Source: Pseudomonas sp. KU43P | GTDB taxonomy: Bacteria > Pseudomonadota > Gammaproteobacteria > Pseudomonadales > Pseudomonadaceae | Direction: 5' to 3' | DNA length: 64,000 nucleotides | NCBI RefSeq assembly: GCF_033095865.1 | Contig: NZ_AP019365.1 | Coordinates: 3,073,501-3,137,500 of the forward strand | Shown: positions 37,516 to 46,299 of the stretch, in pieces | Position numbering within the stretch: position 1 is the first letter of the stretch | Layout: each line of letters begins with the position of its first letter | Translations under genes and position numbers: made by a program | The notes under the pieces: model-generated | What the model saw: the letters and a program-made list of their open reading frames with translations, nothing else | Told to the model about the DNA's origin: nothing | Database searches by the model: none

Positions 37516-40308
37516 TCAGGCGGCAGGCTCCAGAGCCTGCGCCAGGCGTTTCCTGCGTGCCCGGCTCCAGCGCTTGAGCGCCAGGCGTATGGCCAGGTTC
37601 CAGCAATAGGCCACCAGCACCCCGCCGACGATGGCCAACACCACGGCAAGCAGGGGTTGGTCGCTGATACGCCGGGCCACCGACTGGAATTGGTAGTGGG
37701 TCAGGTAGATGAACAGCGTCGACGAGGCGATCAGCGCACCGCCCCGTGCGATGGCCGCCGGAACCGGTACCGACCGGCACCAGATCAGCGCCAGCACCGC
37801 CGGCAGGGCAATATCGATGTGCAGCCCGCTGAGCCACACGTCCCAGCCGTATCCGGCGATGGTCACCAGCTCCAGCTCGCCGACCACCACCACGGCTACT
37901 GCGCTGGCCAGCCATTTGCGTCGCGTCGTATCGGCGTATTGCACGGCCATGCCAAGCACCATGGCCGCCAGATAGTGCTGGGGCACGCGGTTGTATAACG
38001 CGGTGGCATCGAACACCCAGCGGCTAAGCGCCAGGTCTGCCACCAGAAGCGCGCAGGCGGCCAGCAACAAATGGCGGAACGGATTGGCCATGATCAACTG
38101 GCGCACCGGCTTGATCGACAGGACAAGGCCGATGATCAGCACCATCTGCACCAGCACTTCGATGTACCAGTAGCTGAAGTGGCCCACGGCCTCGGCGGGG
38201 AACCAGTTGGAGATCAGCAGCAGCGATTGCCAGTGCACCTGGTCGAACACGCCTTGCACCAAGGCGGTGTACAGCAAAGTCGGCAGTGCAATGGCGAGCA
38301 TGGACTTGATCAGCGAGCGCGCGTCACCGCGTTCATTGATGGCGTTGACCTGGAAGCGGGCCAGGCCGAGCCCGGACACCAGGAACAACGCGGTGGTCTC
38401 CCCCATCACCATGCCGTTGCCCAGCACGCCCAGGTGGCCCATGACGATCAGCAGGATCGACAACATGCGCATCAACACCGGCATTTCCATGGCCCGTAGC
38501 GCGTGCCTGGGCGCCCTGCCCTTGCCGGCCAATTCGGCCAGCGCCTTCACCGGCATCAGCTCCCAGCGCGGCGGCAGTTGCCCGACCAGTTCCTCGAGCA
38601 CCGTTGACGCCTGGACGAACGACAACGAATCGCCCCCCAGCTCAACGAAACTCAAGTTGGCATCGATGTGCGGCACCTGGAGTATCCGCGCCCAGGCATC
38701 GGCCAGTTTCTGCGCCAGCGGTGTCAGTGCTTCATGGCCATTGCCTGCCGGCACTTGCGTGGGCGCAGGCAGCGCTCGCCGATCGATCTTGCCATTGGGC
38801 GTCAGCGGTATCGCTTCGATGAACACGAACAGCGCCGGCACCATGTAGTCCGGCAACTGCCCTGCGACCGCCTCGCGCAGTTGCGCACAGGCCACGGCCG
38901 AATGCGCGACACAATAGGCAATCAGCCTTGGCGCCGCGCTGTCGGTACTGGCCACCACCACGCACTGTTCGATTTGCGGTAGCCGGGCGATCACGCTCTC
39001 GATCTCCGCCAGCTCGATGCGATGGCCGCGAATTTTCACCTGGCAGTCGGCGCGCCCGAGAAAGGCGACGCTGCCGTCTGGCAGGTAGCTGCCAAGGTCG
39101 CCGGTGCGGTAGCAGGTATCACCCTGCGCTGCGGTAAACGGATTGGCCACGAATTTTTCGGCGCTCAGCACCGGGTCGCGCCAATACCCCAACGACAGGT
39201 AGGGGCTGCGAATCAGGATTTCGCCCACCTCGCCTTCGCCTACCAATTGCTGGTGATCGCCTACCACCAACACCTGTGCACCGTCGATGCCTTTGCCCAG
39301 CGGAATCGCAGCCTGTTCGGGCAGCGTGTCGAGTTGATGGAAGACCATCGCCTGCGGGGTTTCCGTGGTGCCGTAGAAATTCACGCTGGTGGCATTGGGA
39401 GCGATCGTTCGCAGGGTCTGGTAAAGCGCAGGGCTCAGAGCATCGCCGCCCCAGAACAGCCAGCGCACCTGTTCGAGCCGCTGCTGGTTGATGCCCGCGC
39501 CCGTGGCGATCAACTTGCCCAACGGTGGCGTCAGGTGGATCACCGAGACCCCCTGGCTTGCTATCCAGGCCGCCAGCTGCGCTGGATGCGTCAGGGTCGA
39601 CTGGGCCGGGCACACGACCGTCGCACCGATCGACAATGGCGTGAAGATGTCCCGATAGACTGGGTCGTGACCCAGGCCGGAGAGCAGCGAGAAGCGGTCC
39701 TGCTCGCTGAAACCATGCCGGCGAACATGCCACTCGATGAAATGCACCAGGGGCGCGTGATGGGTCACCACCCCCTTGGGCGTACCGGTGCTGCCGGAGG
39801 TGAAGGTGATATAGGCAGGAGCGGCCGGGTCGACCTCGGGCAGCGCCTTAGGCTGTTCGGGGAACTGCAGCAGGGCGCGAGCGGGTAGTTCTGGCACCCT
39901 GACCACCTGCGCCGAGCCAGGGGCGGCTACCTGTGCCTCGCCACAGCACAGGATGAACGCAGGCTCCAGGCTGTCGACCAACTGCGCGATACGCGCTGCC
40001 GGGTAGGCCACATCGACCACGGTGAACGGCAGGCCGGCGCGCAGCGCGCCGAGCATGGCGTACACCAAGCCGGCACCACGGCTGCAGACGATCAGCACCC
40101 GATCGCCACTGCTGCCACCGCGTTCACGCAGGAAACCGGCGATGCCATGGCTGATCTGCTGCAACTGCCGATAACTGCAACTCAGGCCGTCGCCGATGAT
40201 GGCCGGGGCATCAGGTGAACGCATCTCCTGTTGCAGAAAGTCGCTGAAAATCGGCCTGTCGGCACGGTATTCCAGGCACAGCGTCGGGTTCGGGCGAGTG
40301 TCCTGCAT
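37516..40308 (-). CDS. Adenylation-carrier-acyltransferase fusion (NRPS-like membrane enzyme)
   Basis: The 930-residue protein has three parts. Residues about 20-510 are an amino-acid-type adenylation domain: TFTSGSTGTPKG (168-179), HD at 214-215 where NRPS enzymes hold the aspartate that binds the amino group, FYGTTE (311-316), YRTGDLG (400-406) and the catalytic lysine in PNGKIDR (K507). Residues about 528-595 are a carrier domain with the phosphopantetheine serine in ELGGDSLS (S561). Residues about 606-930 contain many helices and an acyltransferase-3-like start, with H625 in VMGHLG and LFLVSGLGLA. No condensation, thioesterase or reductase domain is present. I infer activation of an amino acid and its transfer to an acceptor at the membrane. 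ATG 40308 has GAGA eight bases upstream. The substrate is unknown. Confidence 0.85.
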   Translation of the reverse strand: MQDTRPNPTLCLEYRADRPIFSDFLQQEMRSPDAPAIIGDGLSCSYRQLQQISHGIAGFLRERGGSSGDRVLIVCSRGAGLVYAMLGALRAGLPFTVVDVAYPAARIAQLVDSLEPAFILCCGEAQVAAPGSAQVVRVPELPARALLQFPEQPKALPEVDPAAPAYITFTSGSTGTPKGVVTHHAPLVHFIEWHVRRHGFSEQDRFSLLSGLGHDPVYRDIFTPLSIGATVVCPAQSTLTHPAQLAAWIASQGVSVIHLTPPLGKLIATGAGINQQRLEQVRWLFWGGDALSPALYQTLRTIAPNATSVNFYGTTETPQAMVFHQLDTLPEQAAIPLGKGIDGAQVLVVGDHQQLVGEGEVGEILIRSPYLSLGYWRDPVLSAEKFVANPFTAAQGDTCYRTGDLGSYLPDGSVAFLGRADCQVKIRGHRIELAEIESVIARLPQIEQCVVVASTDSAAPRLIAYCVAHSAVACAQLREAVAGQLPDYMVPALFVFIEAIPLTPNGKIDRRALPAPTQVPAGNGHEALTPLAQKLADAWARILQVPHIDANLSFVELGGDSLSFVQASTVLEELVGQLPPRWELMPVKALAELAGKGRAPRHALRAMEMPVLMRMLSILLIVMGHLGVLGNGMVMGETTALFLVSGLGLARFQVNAINERGDARSLIKSMLAIALPTLLYTALVQGVFDQVHWQSLLLISNWFPAEAVGHFSYWYIEVLVQMVLIIGLVLSIKPVRQLIMANPFRHLLLAACALLVADLALSRWVFDATALYNRVPQHYLAAMVLGMAVQYADTTRRKWLASAVAVVVVGELELVTIAGYGWDVWLSGLHIDIALPAVLALIWCRSVPVPAAIARGGALIASSTLFIYLTHYQFQSVARRISDQPLLAVVLAIVGGVLVAYCWNLAIRLALKRWSRARRKRLAQALEPAA

Positions 40309-40421
40309 GGGGTATCTCGTCGGCGGCGTGATGACGGCTGATTTGATCAAACGCTAGTGCACGCGGGGCCTGCGCGCCAATGCAGATGGTCGCGAGCCTC
40401 TGCCATGGGGCGTTAGGGGGC

Positions 40422-41594
40422 TCAGGTGCCGCTGCGTACCTTGCGCATAACCGCCAGCACCAGGCCAACGTTGGCCAACGCCAGCAAGCACAAAGTCACC
40501 AGCACCCCCATCGAGCCGAAGTGCTCGAACAGGTAGCCGCCCACCAGCGGCGTCAATGCCTGCCCGATCAACGAGGGCCGCGACATGCGCCCCATCAGCA
40601 ACACATATTGCGCTGGCGGCATCATCGCCAGGGGCAACAGCCCCCGCACGATCGCCCGCAGACCATTACCGCAGCCGAACACCAGCAGGCCCACGGCAGT
40701 GGCCGCCGGCACCAGCGTCACCAGCAGCAGGCCGGCCAGCACCAGGCTGACCCAGGCCAATGCTGTCCAGATCGGATGGCGCTTGCCGGCCAGGATCTGC
40801 AGCACCCGCGACGCCACCTGGCTGGGGCCGAGCATCGCCGCCAGGCCGATGGCCACAGGCAGCGAATGGCCAAGGCCCTGGAGCACGGCCACCAGTTGCA
40901 CGGCAATCGCCGTCATGATGATCGCGCCGATGGCGAACAGGCTGGTCAGCAGCAGGTAGAGCTGGCGGTCGACCAGAGGCGCATCACCGTTGTGCTGTTG
41001 CCTGCGCACCTCGACCCGCCCGCCAGCCGGCAGCACCCGCCAGTACAACGGTGCCACCACCACACTCAATACCAGCGCGTAGCACACGCAGGTCACCCGC
41101 CAGCCCAGGTGCTCGATGGCCAAGGCCACGATGGGCCAGGACAGGGTCGAAGCGAAGCCGGCGATCAGCGTGATGCCAGTGATGGCCTTGCCCGCGCCTT
41201 CGCCATACAACCCGCCAAGCGTGGCGAACAGGGCTTCGTAGAGCCCCATGGCCATGCCCACGCCGATCACCGCCCAGGCCATCAGGAACACCGGCAGGTT
41301 GTGGCTGGCAGCCATGATCAGCAGGCCCAGGGCGACCACTGCACCGCTGGCGGCCATTTGCGGGCGGCCGCCGTAGCGGGCAGTCAGACGGCTGCTCAGG
41401 GGGGCGAACAGGGCCGAGACCATCAGGCTCAGCGACAGCGCGCCGTAGACCCACTGGCTGGGCCAGCCGGTGTCGCGGCTGATCGGGTCGGCCATGACCG
41501 CCATGAGGAAGAACGAACCGCCCCAGACCAGGATTTGCAGAACGCCCAGGGCGACGATGGCGAGGGGCCTGGGGAAAGTAGCGGTGGTGTTCAC
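40422..41594 (-). CDS. MFS transporter, probable exporter linked to the fusion enzyme
   Basis: The 390-residue protein has about 12 hydrophobic segments, an N-terminus typical of the oxalate/formate-like or YbfB-like MFS subgroup (VLQILVWGGSFFLMAVM) and a large family motif A-like loop (LTARYGGRPQMAASG). It lies 113 bases upstream of the adenylation-carrier-acyltransferase gene in the same direction, so the two probably form one operon. It may export the product of that enzyme, but import of a precursor is equally possible. Confidence 0.85.
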   Translation of the reverse strand: MNTTATFPRPLAIVALGVLQILVWGGSFFLMAVMADPISRDTGWPSQWVYGALSLSLMVSALFAPLSSRLTARYGGRPQMAASGAVVALGLLIMAASHNLPVFLMAWAVIGVGMAMGLYEALFATLGGLYGEGAGKAITGITLIAGFASTLSWPIVALAIEHLGWRVTCVCYALVLSVVVAPLYWRVLPAGGRVEVRRQQHNGDAPLVDRQLYLLLTSLFAIGAIIMTAIAVQLVAVLQGLGHSLPVAIGLAAMLGPSQVASRVLQILAGKRHPIWTALAWVSLVLAGLLLVTLVPAATAVGLLVFGCGNGLRAIVRGLLPLAMMPPAQYVLLMGRMSRPSLIGQALTPLVGGYLFEHFGSMGVLVTLCLLALANVGLVLAVMRKVRSGT

Positions 41595-41631
41595 GATGGC
41601 GGGCCTTGAATCACTGGCGAGGGTGTCTGTA

Positions 41632-41722
41632 CCGGCCTCATCGCCGGCAAGCCGGCTCCCACTGGGTACCCTCCGTTGCCCGGGCCTTGCGTGGGAGCCG
41701 GCTTACCGGCGATGAGGCCAGT
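41632..41722. repeat. REP pair upstream of mexE
   Basis: GGCCTCATCGCCGGCAAGCC to CTCCCACTGG (41634-41664) and GTGGGAGCCGGCTTACCGGC with GATGAGGCC (41691-41719) face each other, separated by about 26 bases. The pair separates the divergent MFS and mexE genes. Confidence 0.85.
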
Positions 41723-41765
41723 GAGGGCACCCTACCATGCCCGCCATCGATGAAATATCCCGACA

Positions 41766-41790
41766 TATCATTGCCCGTGATAATAACCTT
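41766..41790 (+). promoter_or_regulatory. MexT-box-like sequence upstream of mexE
   Basis: TATCATTGCCCGTGATA is symmetric (TATCA, seven bases, TGATA), as LysR-type sites often are. Compared with the MexT consensus as I recall it (ATCA, N5, GTCGAT, N4, ACYAT), the window reads ATCA, N5, CGTGAT, N4, ACCTT, which agrees at 11 of 15 fixed positions. It ends 75 bases before the mexE start. Confidence 0.45.
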
Positions 41791-41865
41791 CGCTGCGTTC
41801 GATTCGTGCGCCACGCGCAAGGCACTCACACTCCGCCCACTACTAATATCTTGGCGGAGTTCTCC

Positions 41866-43107
41866 ATGGACCACTCACTCAAACCCTTGCGCTTTCCCCT
41901 CGCTGCCCTGGCAGTGGTGGCGCTCAGCGCCTGCGGCCGAACCCCAGACGCTGTGCAGGCTCCCGCCGCGCCAAAGGTCAGCGTGGCCAAGGTGATCGAA
42001 CAGCCAATCAATGAATGGGACGAGTTCACCGGCCGCCTGGAAGCCCCGGAAACTGTCGAGGTGCGCCCCCGGGTCTCCGGCCAGATCGACCTGGTAGCTT
42101 TCACCGAAGGGGCTCAGGTCAAGAAAGGCGACCTGCTGTTCCAGATCGACCCGCGCCCGTTCCAGGCTGAAGTCCGCCGCCTCGAAGCGCAGTTGCAACA
42201 GGCCAAGGCCACCGCCATTCGCAGCGCCAACGAAGCCCGCCGCGGCGAGCGCCTGCGTGACAGCAATGCGATCTCCGCCGAGCTGGCCGAATCGCGCAGC
42301 AGCGCGGCCGCCGAAGCCCGCGCAGGGGTCGACGCGATCCAGGCCCAGCTCGACCTGGCTCGCCTGAACCTCAGCTTCACCCGCGTCACCGCCCCCATCA
42401 GCGGCCGCGTCAGCCGCGCCCAGTTCACCGCCGGCAACATCGTCACCGCAGACGTCACGCCGCTGACCAGCGTGGTCTCCACCGACAAGGTGTACGCCTA
42501 CTTCGACGCCGACGAGCGCGTGTACCTCAAGTACACCCAGCTTGCCCGCGACGGCCAGCGGGGCCAGAGCACCCCGGTGTACCTGGGCCTGACCAGCGAA
42601 ACCGGCAATCCGCACCTGGGCCAGATGAACTTCGTCGACAACCAGGTCAACCCGCGAACCGGCACCATCCGTGGCCGCGCCGTGTTCGACAACCGCGACG
42701 GCCAGTTCACCCCGGGCTTGTATGCGCGCCTGAAACTGGTCGGCAGCGCCCAGTACGACGCCGTGCTGATCAACGATGAAGCCGTCGGCACCGACCTTGG
42801 CAAGAAGTTCGTGCTGGTGATGGACAAGGACAACAAGGCGACCTACCGCGCCGTGGAACTTGGGCCGAAACTCGAAGGCCTGCGCATCGTGCGCAGCGGC
42901 CTGGACAAGGACGACCGCATCGTGGTCAAGGGCCTGCAACGGGTTCGCCCCGGCTCGCCGGTCACCCCGGAAGAAACACCCATGGCCAGCGAGCAGACCC
43001 TCGCCGCCCTCGCCCAGCAGCGCCAGGCCCTCGAGGCCAGCAACAGTGCGCAGAAGGTCGCGGGTTCCACTGAGAAAGTCGCCAGCGCCCAAGCGCCACG
43101 CGGTTAA
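41866..43107 (+). CDS. mexE: RND efflux periplasmic adaptor MexE
   Basis: The 413-residue adaptor has a lipoprotein signal (LAALAVVALSACGRTPDA, lipid cysteine near 25), the barrel-sandwich/lipoyl halves (EVRPRVSGQIDLVAFTEGAQ and RVTAPISGRVSRAQFTAGN) around a helical hairpin, and a C-terminal membrane-proximal domain. It joins the RND pump to the outer-membrane channel. Length equals P. aeruginosa MexE (about 414). Start has GGAG upstream. With the next two genes it forms mexEF-oprN, which exports chloramphenicol, fluoroquinolones and trimethoprim in Pseudomonas. Confidence 0.9.
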   Translation: MDHSLKPLRFPLAALAVVALSACGRTPDAVQAPAAPKVSVAKVIEQPINEWDEFTGRLEAPETVEVRPRVSGQIDLVAFTEGAQVKKGDLLFQIDPRPFQAEVRRLEAQLQQAKATAIRSANEARRGERLRDSNAISAELAESRSSAAAEARAGVDAIQAQLDLARLNLSFTRVTAPISGRVSRAQFTAGNIVTADVTPLTSVVSTDKVYAYFDADERVYLKYTQLARDGQRGQSTPVYLGLTSETGNPHLGQMNFVDNQVNPRTGTIRGRAVFDNRDGQFTPGLYARLKLVGSAQYDAVLINDEAVGTDLGKKFVLVMDKDNKATYRAVELGPKLEGLRIVRSGLDKDDRIVVKGLQRVRPGSPVTPEETPMASEQTLAALAQQRQALEASNSAQKVAGSTEKVASAQAPRG

Positions 43108-43119
43108 GGGATCACACCG

Positions 43120-46100
43120 ATGAACTTTTCGAAATTTTTCATTACCCGGCCGATCTTCGCCGCGGTGTTGTCCCTGGTGCTGCTGATCGCGGGTTCCATC
43201 TCGTTGTTCCAGCTGCCGATCAGCGAGTACCCGGAAGTGGTGCCACCCACAGTGGTAGTGCGCGCCAACTTCCCCGGCGCCAACCCCAAGGTCATCGGCG
43301 AAACCGTCGCCGCACCACTGGAGCAGGCCATCACCGGTGTCGAGAACATGCTGTACATGTCCTCGCAGTCCACCGCCGATGGCAAGCTGACCCTGACCAT
43401 CACCTTCGCCCTGGGCACCGACCTGGACAACGCACAGGTACAGGTACAGAACCGCGTTACCCGTACTCAGCCCAAGCTGCCGGAGGAGGTGACGCGTATC
43501 GGTATCACCGTCGACAAGGCTTCGCCCGACCTGACCATGGTCGTGCACCTGACCTCGCCGGACAACCGCTACGACATGCTCTACCTGTCCAACTACGCCA
43601 TCCTCAACATCAAGGATGAGCTGGCCCGCCTGGGCGGCGTCGGTGACGTGCAACTGTTCGGCATGGGTGACTACTCGCTGCGGGTCTGGCTCGACCCGAA
43701 CAAGACCGCTTCGCGCAACCTGACCGCCAGTGACGTGGTCGCGGCCATTCGCGAGCAGAACCGCCAGGTTGCCGCCGGCCAGCTGGGCGCCCCGCCCGCC
43801 CCTGGCTCGACCAGCTTCCAGCTGTCGATCAACACCCAGGGCCGCCTGGTCAACGAAGAAGAGTTCGAGAACATCATCATTCGTGCCGGTGCCGATGGCG
43901 AAATCACCCGCCTGAAGGACATCGCGCGGGTCGAACTCGGCTCCAGCCAGTACGCCTTGCGCTCGCTGCTGAACAACCAGCCGGCCGTGGCCATCCCGAT
44001 CTTCCAGCGCCCAGGCTCCAACGCCATCGAGATCTCCGACGAAGTGCGGGCGAAGATGGCCGAGCTGAAGAAAGATTTCCCTGAAGGCATGGACTACAGC
44101 ATCGTCTACGACCCGACCATCTTCGTGCGTGGCTCCATCGAAGCGGTGGTGCACACCCTGTTCGAAGCGCTGGTGCTGGTGGTGCTGGTGGTGATTCTGT
44201 TCCTGCAGACCTGGCGCGCCTCGATCATCCCGCTGCTGGCGGTGCCTGTGTCGCTGATCGGTACCTTCGCGGTGATGCACCTGTTCGGCTTCTCGCTCAA
44301 CGCCTTGTCGCTGTTCGGGCTGGTCCTGGCCATCGGTATCGTGGTGGACGACGCCATCGTGGTGGTGGAGAACGTCGAGCGCAACATCGGGCTGGGCCTC
44401 AAACCGCTAGAGGCAACACAGAAGGCCATGGGCGAAGTGACCGGGCCGATCATCGCCACGGCGCTGGTACTGTGCGCTGTGTTCGTACCTGCCGCGTTCA
44501 TCTCCGGCCTTACCGGGCAGTTCTACAAGCAGTTCGCCCTGACCATCGCCATTTCGACCGTGATCTCGGCGTTCAACTCGCTGACCTTGTCGCCGGCCCT
44601 GGCCGCGGTATTGCTCAAGGATCACCATGCACCGAAGGACCGTTTCTCGCGGTTCCTCGACAAACTGCTGGGCAGCTGGCTGTTCGCGCCGTTCAACCGC
44701 TTCTTCGACCGTGCCAGCCACCGTTATGTGGGTGGCGTGCGCCGAGTGATCCGCTCCAGTGGCATCGCCCTGTTCGTCTATGCCGGCCTCATGGGTCTGA
44801 CCTACCTGGGCTTCTCGTCCACCCCGACCGGGTTCGTGCCGGCCCAGGACAAGCAGTACCTGGTGGCCTTCGCGCAGCTGCCTGACGCCGCCAGCCTCGA
44901 CCGTACCGAGGCGGTGATCAAACGCATGAGCGAGATTGCCCTGAAACAGCCTGGCGTCGCCGATTCGGTGGCCTTCCCGGGCCTGTCGATCAACGGTTTC
45001 ACCAACAGCCCGAACAGCGGCATCGTGTTCACCCCGCTCAAGCCGTTCGACGAGCGCAAGGACCCAAGCCAGTCGGCCGCCGCCATCGCCGCCGCGCTCA
45101 ATGCCCAGTTCGCCGACATCCAGGACGCCTACATCGCGATCTTCCCACCGCCGCCGGTACAGGGCCTTGGCACCATTGGCGGGTTCCGCCTGCAGATAGA
45201 GGACCGCGGCAACCTGGGCTACGAAGCGCTGTACAAGGAAACCCAGAACATCATCGCCAAGAGCCACAACGTGCCGGAACTGGCGGGCCTGTTCACCAGC
45301 TACCAGGTCAACGTGCCGCAGGTCGATGCCGCCATCGACCGGGAAAAGGCCAAGACCCATGGCGTGGCGATCACCGACATCTTCGACACCCTGCAGGTCT
45401 ACCTGGGCTCGCTGTACACCAACGACTTCAACCGCTTCGGCCGCACCTACCAGGTCAATGTCCAGGCCGAACAGCAGTTCCGCCTCGATGCCGAGCAGAT
45501 TGGCCAGCTGAAGGTGCGTAACAACCAAGGCGAAATGATCCCGCTGGCGACCTTCCTCAAGGTCAGCGACACCTCCGGGCCTGACCGTGTGATGCACTAC
45601 AACGGCTTCATCACCGCGGAAATCAACGGCGCGGCGGCGCCAGGCTACAGCTCCGGCCAGGCCGAAGCCGCCATCGAGAAGCTGCTGAAAGAGGAACTGC
45701 CCAACGGCATGACCTTCGAATGGACCGACCTGACCTACCAGCAGATCCTCTCCGGCAACACTGCCCTGCTGGTGTTCCCGCTCTGCGTGCTGTTGGCGTT
45801 CTTGGTGCTGGCGGCCCAGTACGAGAGCTGGAGCCTGCCGCTGGCGGTGATCCTGATCGTGCCGATGACCTTGCTGTCGGCCATTACCGGGGTGATCGTC
45901 TCGGGTGGCGACAACAACATCTTCACCCAGATCGGCCTGATCGTGCTGGTGGGCCTGGCGTGCAAGAACGCGATCTTGATCGTCGAGTTCGCCAAGGACG
46001 AACAAGCCAAGGGCCTGGACCCGCTGGCTGCGGTGCTGGAAGCCTGCCGCCTGCGTCTGCGGCCGATCCTGATGACCTCGATCGCCTTCATCATGGGTGT

Positions 46101-46299
46101 GGTTCCGCTGGTGTTCTCGTCCGGCGCGGGCTCTGAAATGCGCCACGCCATGGGTGTCGCGGTGTTCTCCGGGATGATCGGCGTGACCGTGTTCGGGCTG
46201 TTCCTGACCCCGGTGTTCTTCTTCCTGATCCGCCGTTTCGTCGAGCGTCGCCAGGCCCGCAAGGCCGAACGCGCCCACTCGCTGGAGAGCCATGCATGA
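43120..46299 (+). CDS. mexF: RND efflux pump MexF
   Basis: The 1059-residue HAE1-family RND pump has 12 membrane helices and two large periplasmic loops. N-terminus MNFSKFFITRPIFAAVLSLV is the MexF type. Helix-four charged residues of the proton relay are visible in AIGIVVDDAIVVVENVERN (two aspartates), with further RND motifs GLTGQFYKQFALTIAIS and GLACKNAILIVEFAKD. It forms a tripartite complex with MexE and OprN. It starts 12 bases after mexE and overlaps oprN by four bases. Confidence 0.93.
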   Translation: MNFSKFFITRPIFAAVLSLVLLIAGSISLFQLPISEYPEVVPPTVVVRANFPGANPKVIGETVAAPLEQAITGVENMLYMSSQSTADGKLTLTITFALGTDLDNAQVQVQNRVTRTQPKLPEEVTRIGITVDKASPDLTMVVHLTSPDNRYDMLYLSNYAILNIKDELARLGGVGDVQLFGMGDYSLRVWLDPNKTASRNLTASDVVAAIREQNRQVAAGQLGAPPAPGSTSFQLSINTQGRLVNEEEFENIIIRAGADGEITRLKDIARVELGSSQYALRSLLNNQPAVAIPIFQRPGSNAIEISDEVRAKMAELKKDFPEGMDYSIVYDPTIFVRGSIEAVVHTLFEALVLVVLVVILFLQTWRASIIPLLAVPVSLIGTFAVMHLFGFSLNALSLFGLVLAIGIVVDDAIVVVENVERNIGLGLKPLEATQKAMGEVTGPIIATALVLCAVFVPAAFISGLTGQFYKQFALTIAISTVISAFNSLTLSPALAAVLLKDHHAPKDRFSRFLDKLLGSWLFAPFNRFFDRASHRYVGGVRRVIRSSGIALFVYAGLMGLTYLGFSSTPTGFVPAQDKQYLVAFAQLPDAASLDRTEAVIKRMSEIALKQPGVADSVAFPGLSINGFTNSPNSGIVFTPLKPFDERKDPSQSAAAIAAALNAQFADIQDAYIAIFPPPPVQGLGTIGGFRLQIEDRGNLGYEALYKETQNIIAKSHNVPELAGLFTSYQVNVPQVDAAIDREKAKTHGVAITDIFDTLQVYLGSLYTNDFNRFGRTYQVNVQAEQQFRLDAEQIGQLKVRNNQGEMIPLATFLKVSDTSGPDRVMHYNGFITAEINGAAAPGYSSGQAEAAIEKLLKEELPNGMTFEWTDLTYQQILSGNTALLVFPLCVLLAFLVLAAQYESWSLPLAVILIVPMTLLSAITGVIVSGGDNNIFTQIGLIVLVGLACKNAILIVEFAKDEQAKGLDPLAAVLEACRLRLRPILMTSIAFIMGVVPLVFSSGAGSEMRHAMGVAVFSGMIGVTVFGLFLTPVFFFLIRRFVERRQARKAERAHSLESHA

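Noticed and set aside
41875..44280. Open frame of 801 codons on the minus strand across mexE and mexF
   Set aside because: Shadow of two clear RND efflux genes; no ribosome-binding site or family signature.
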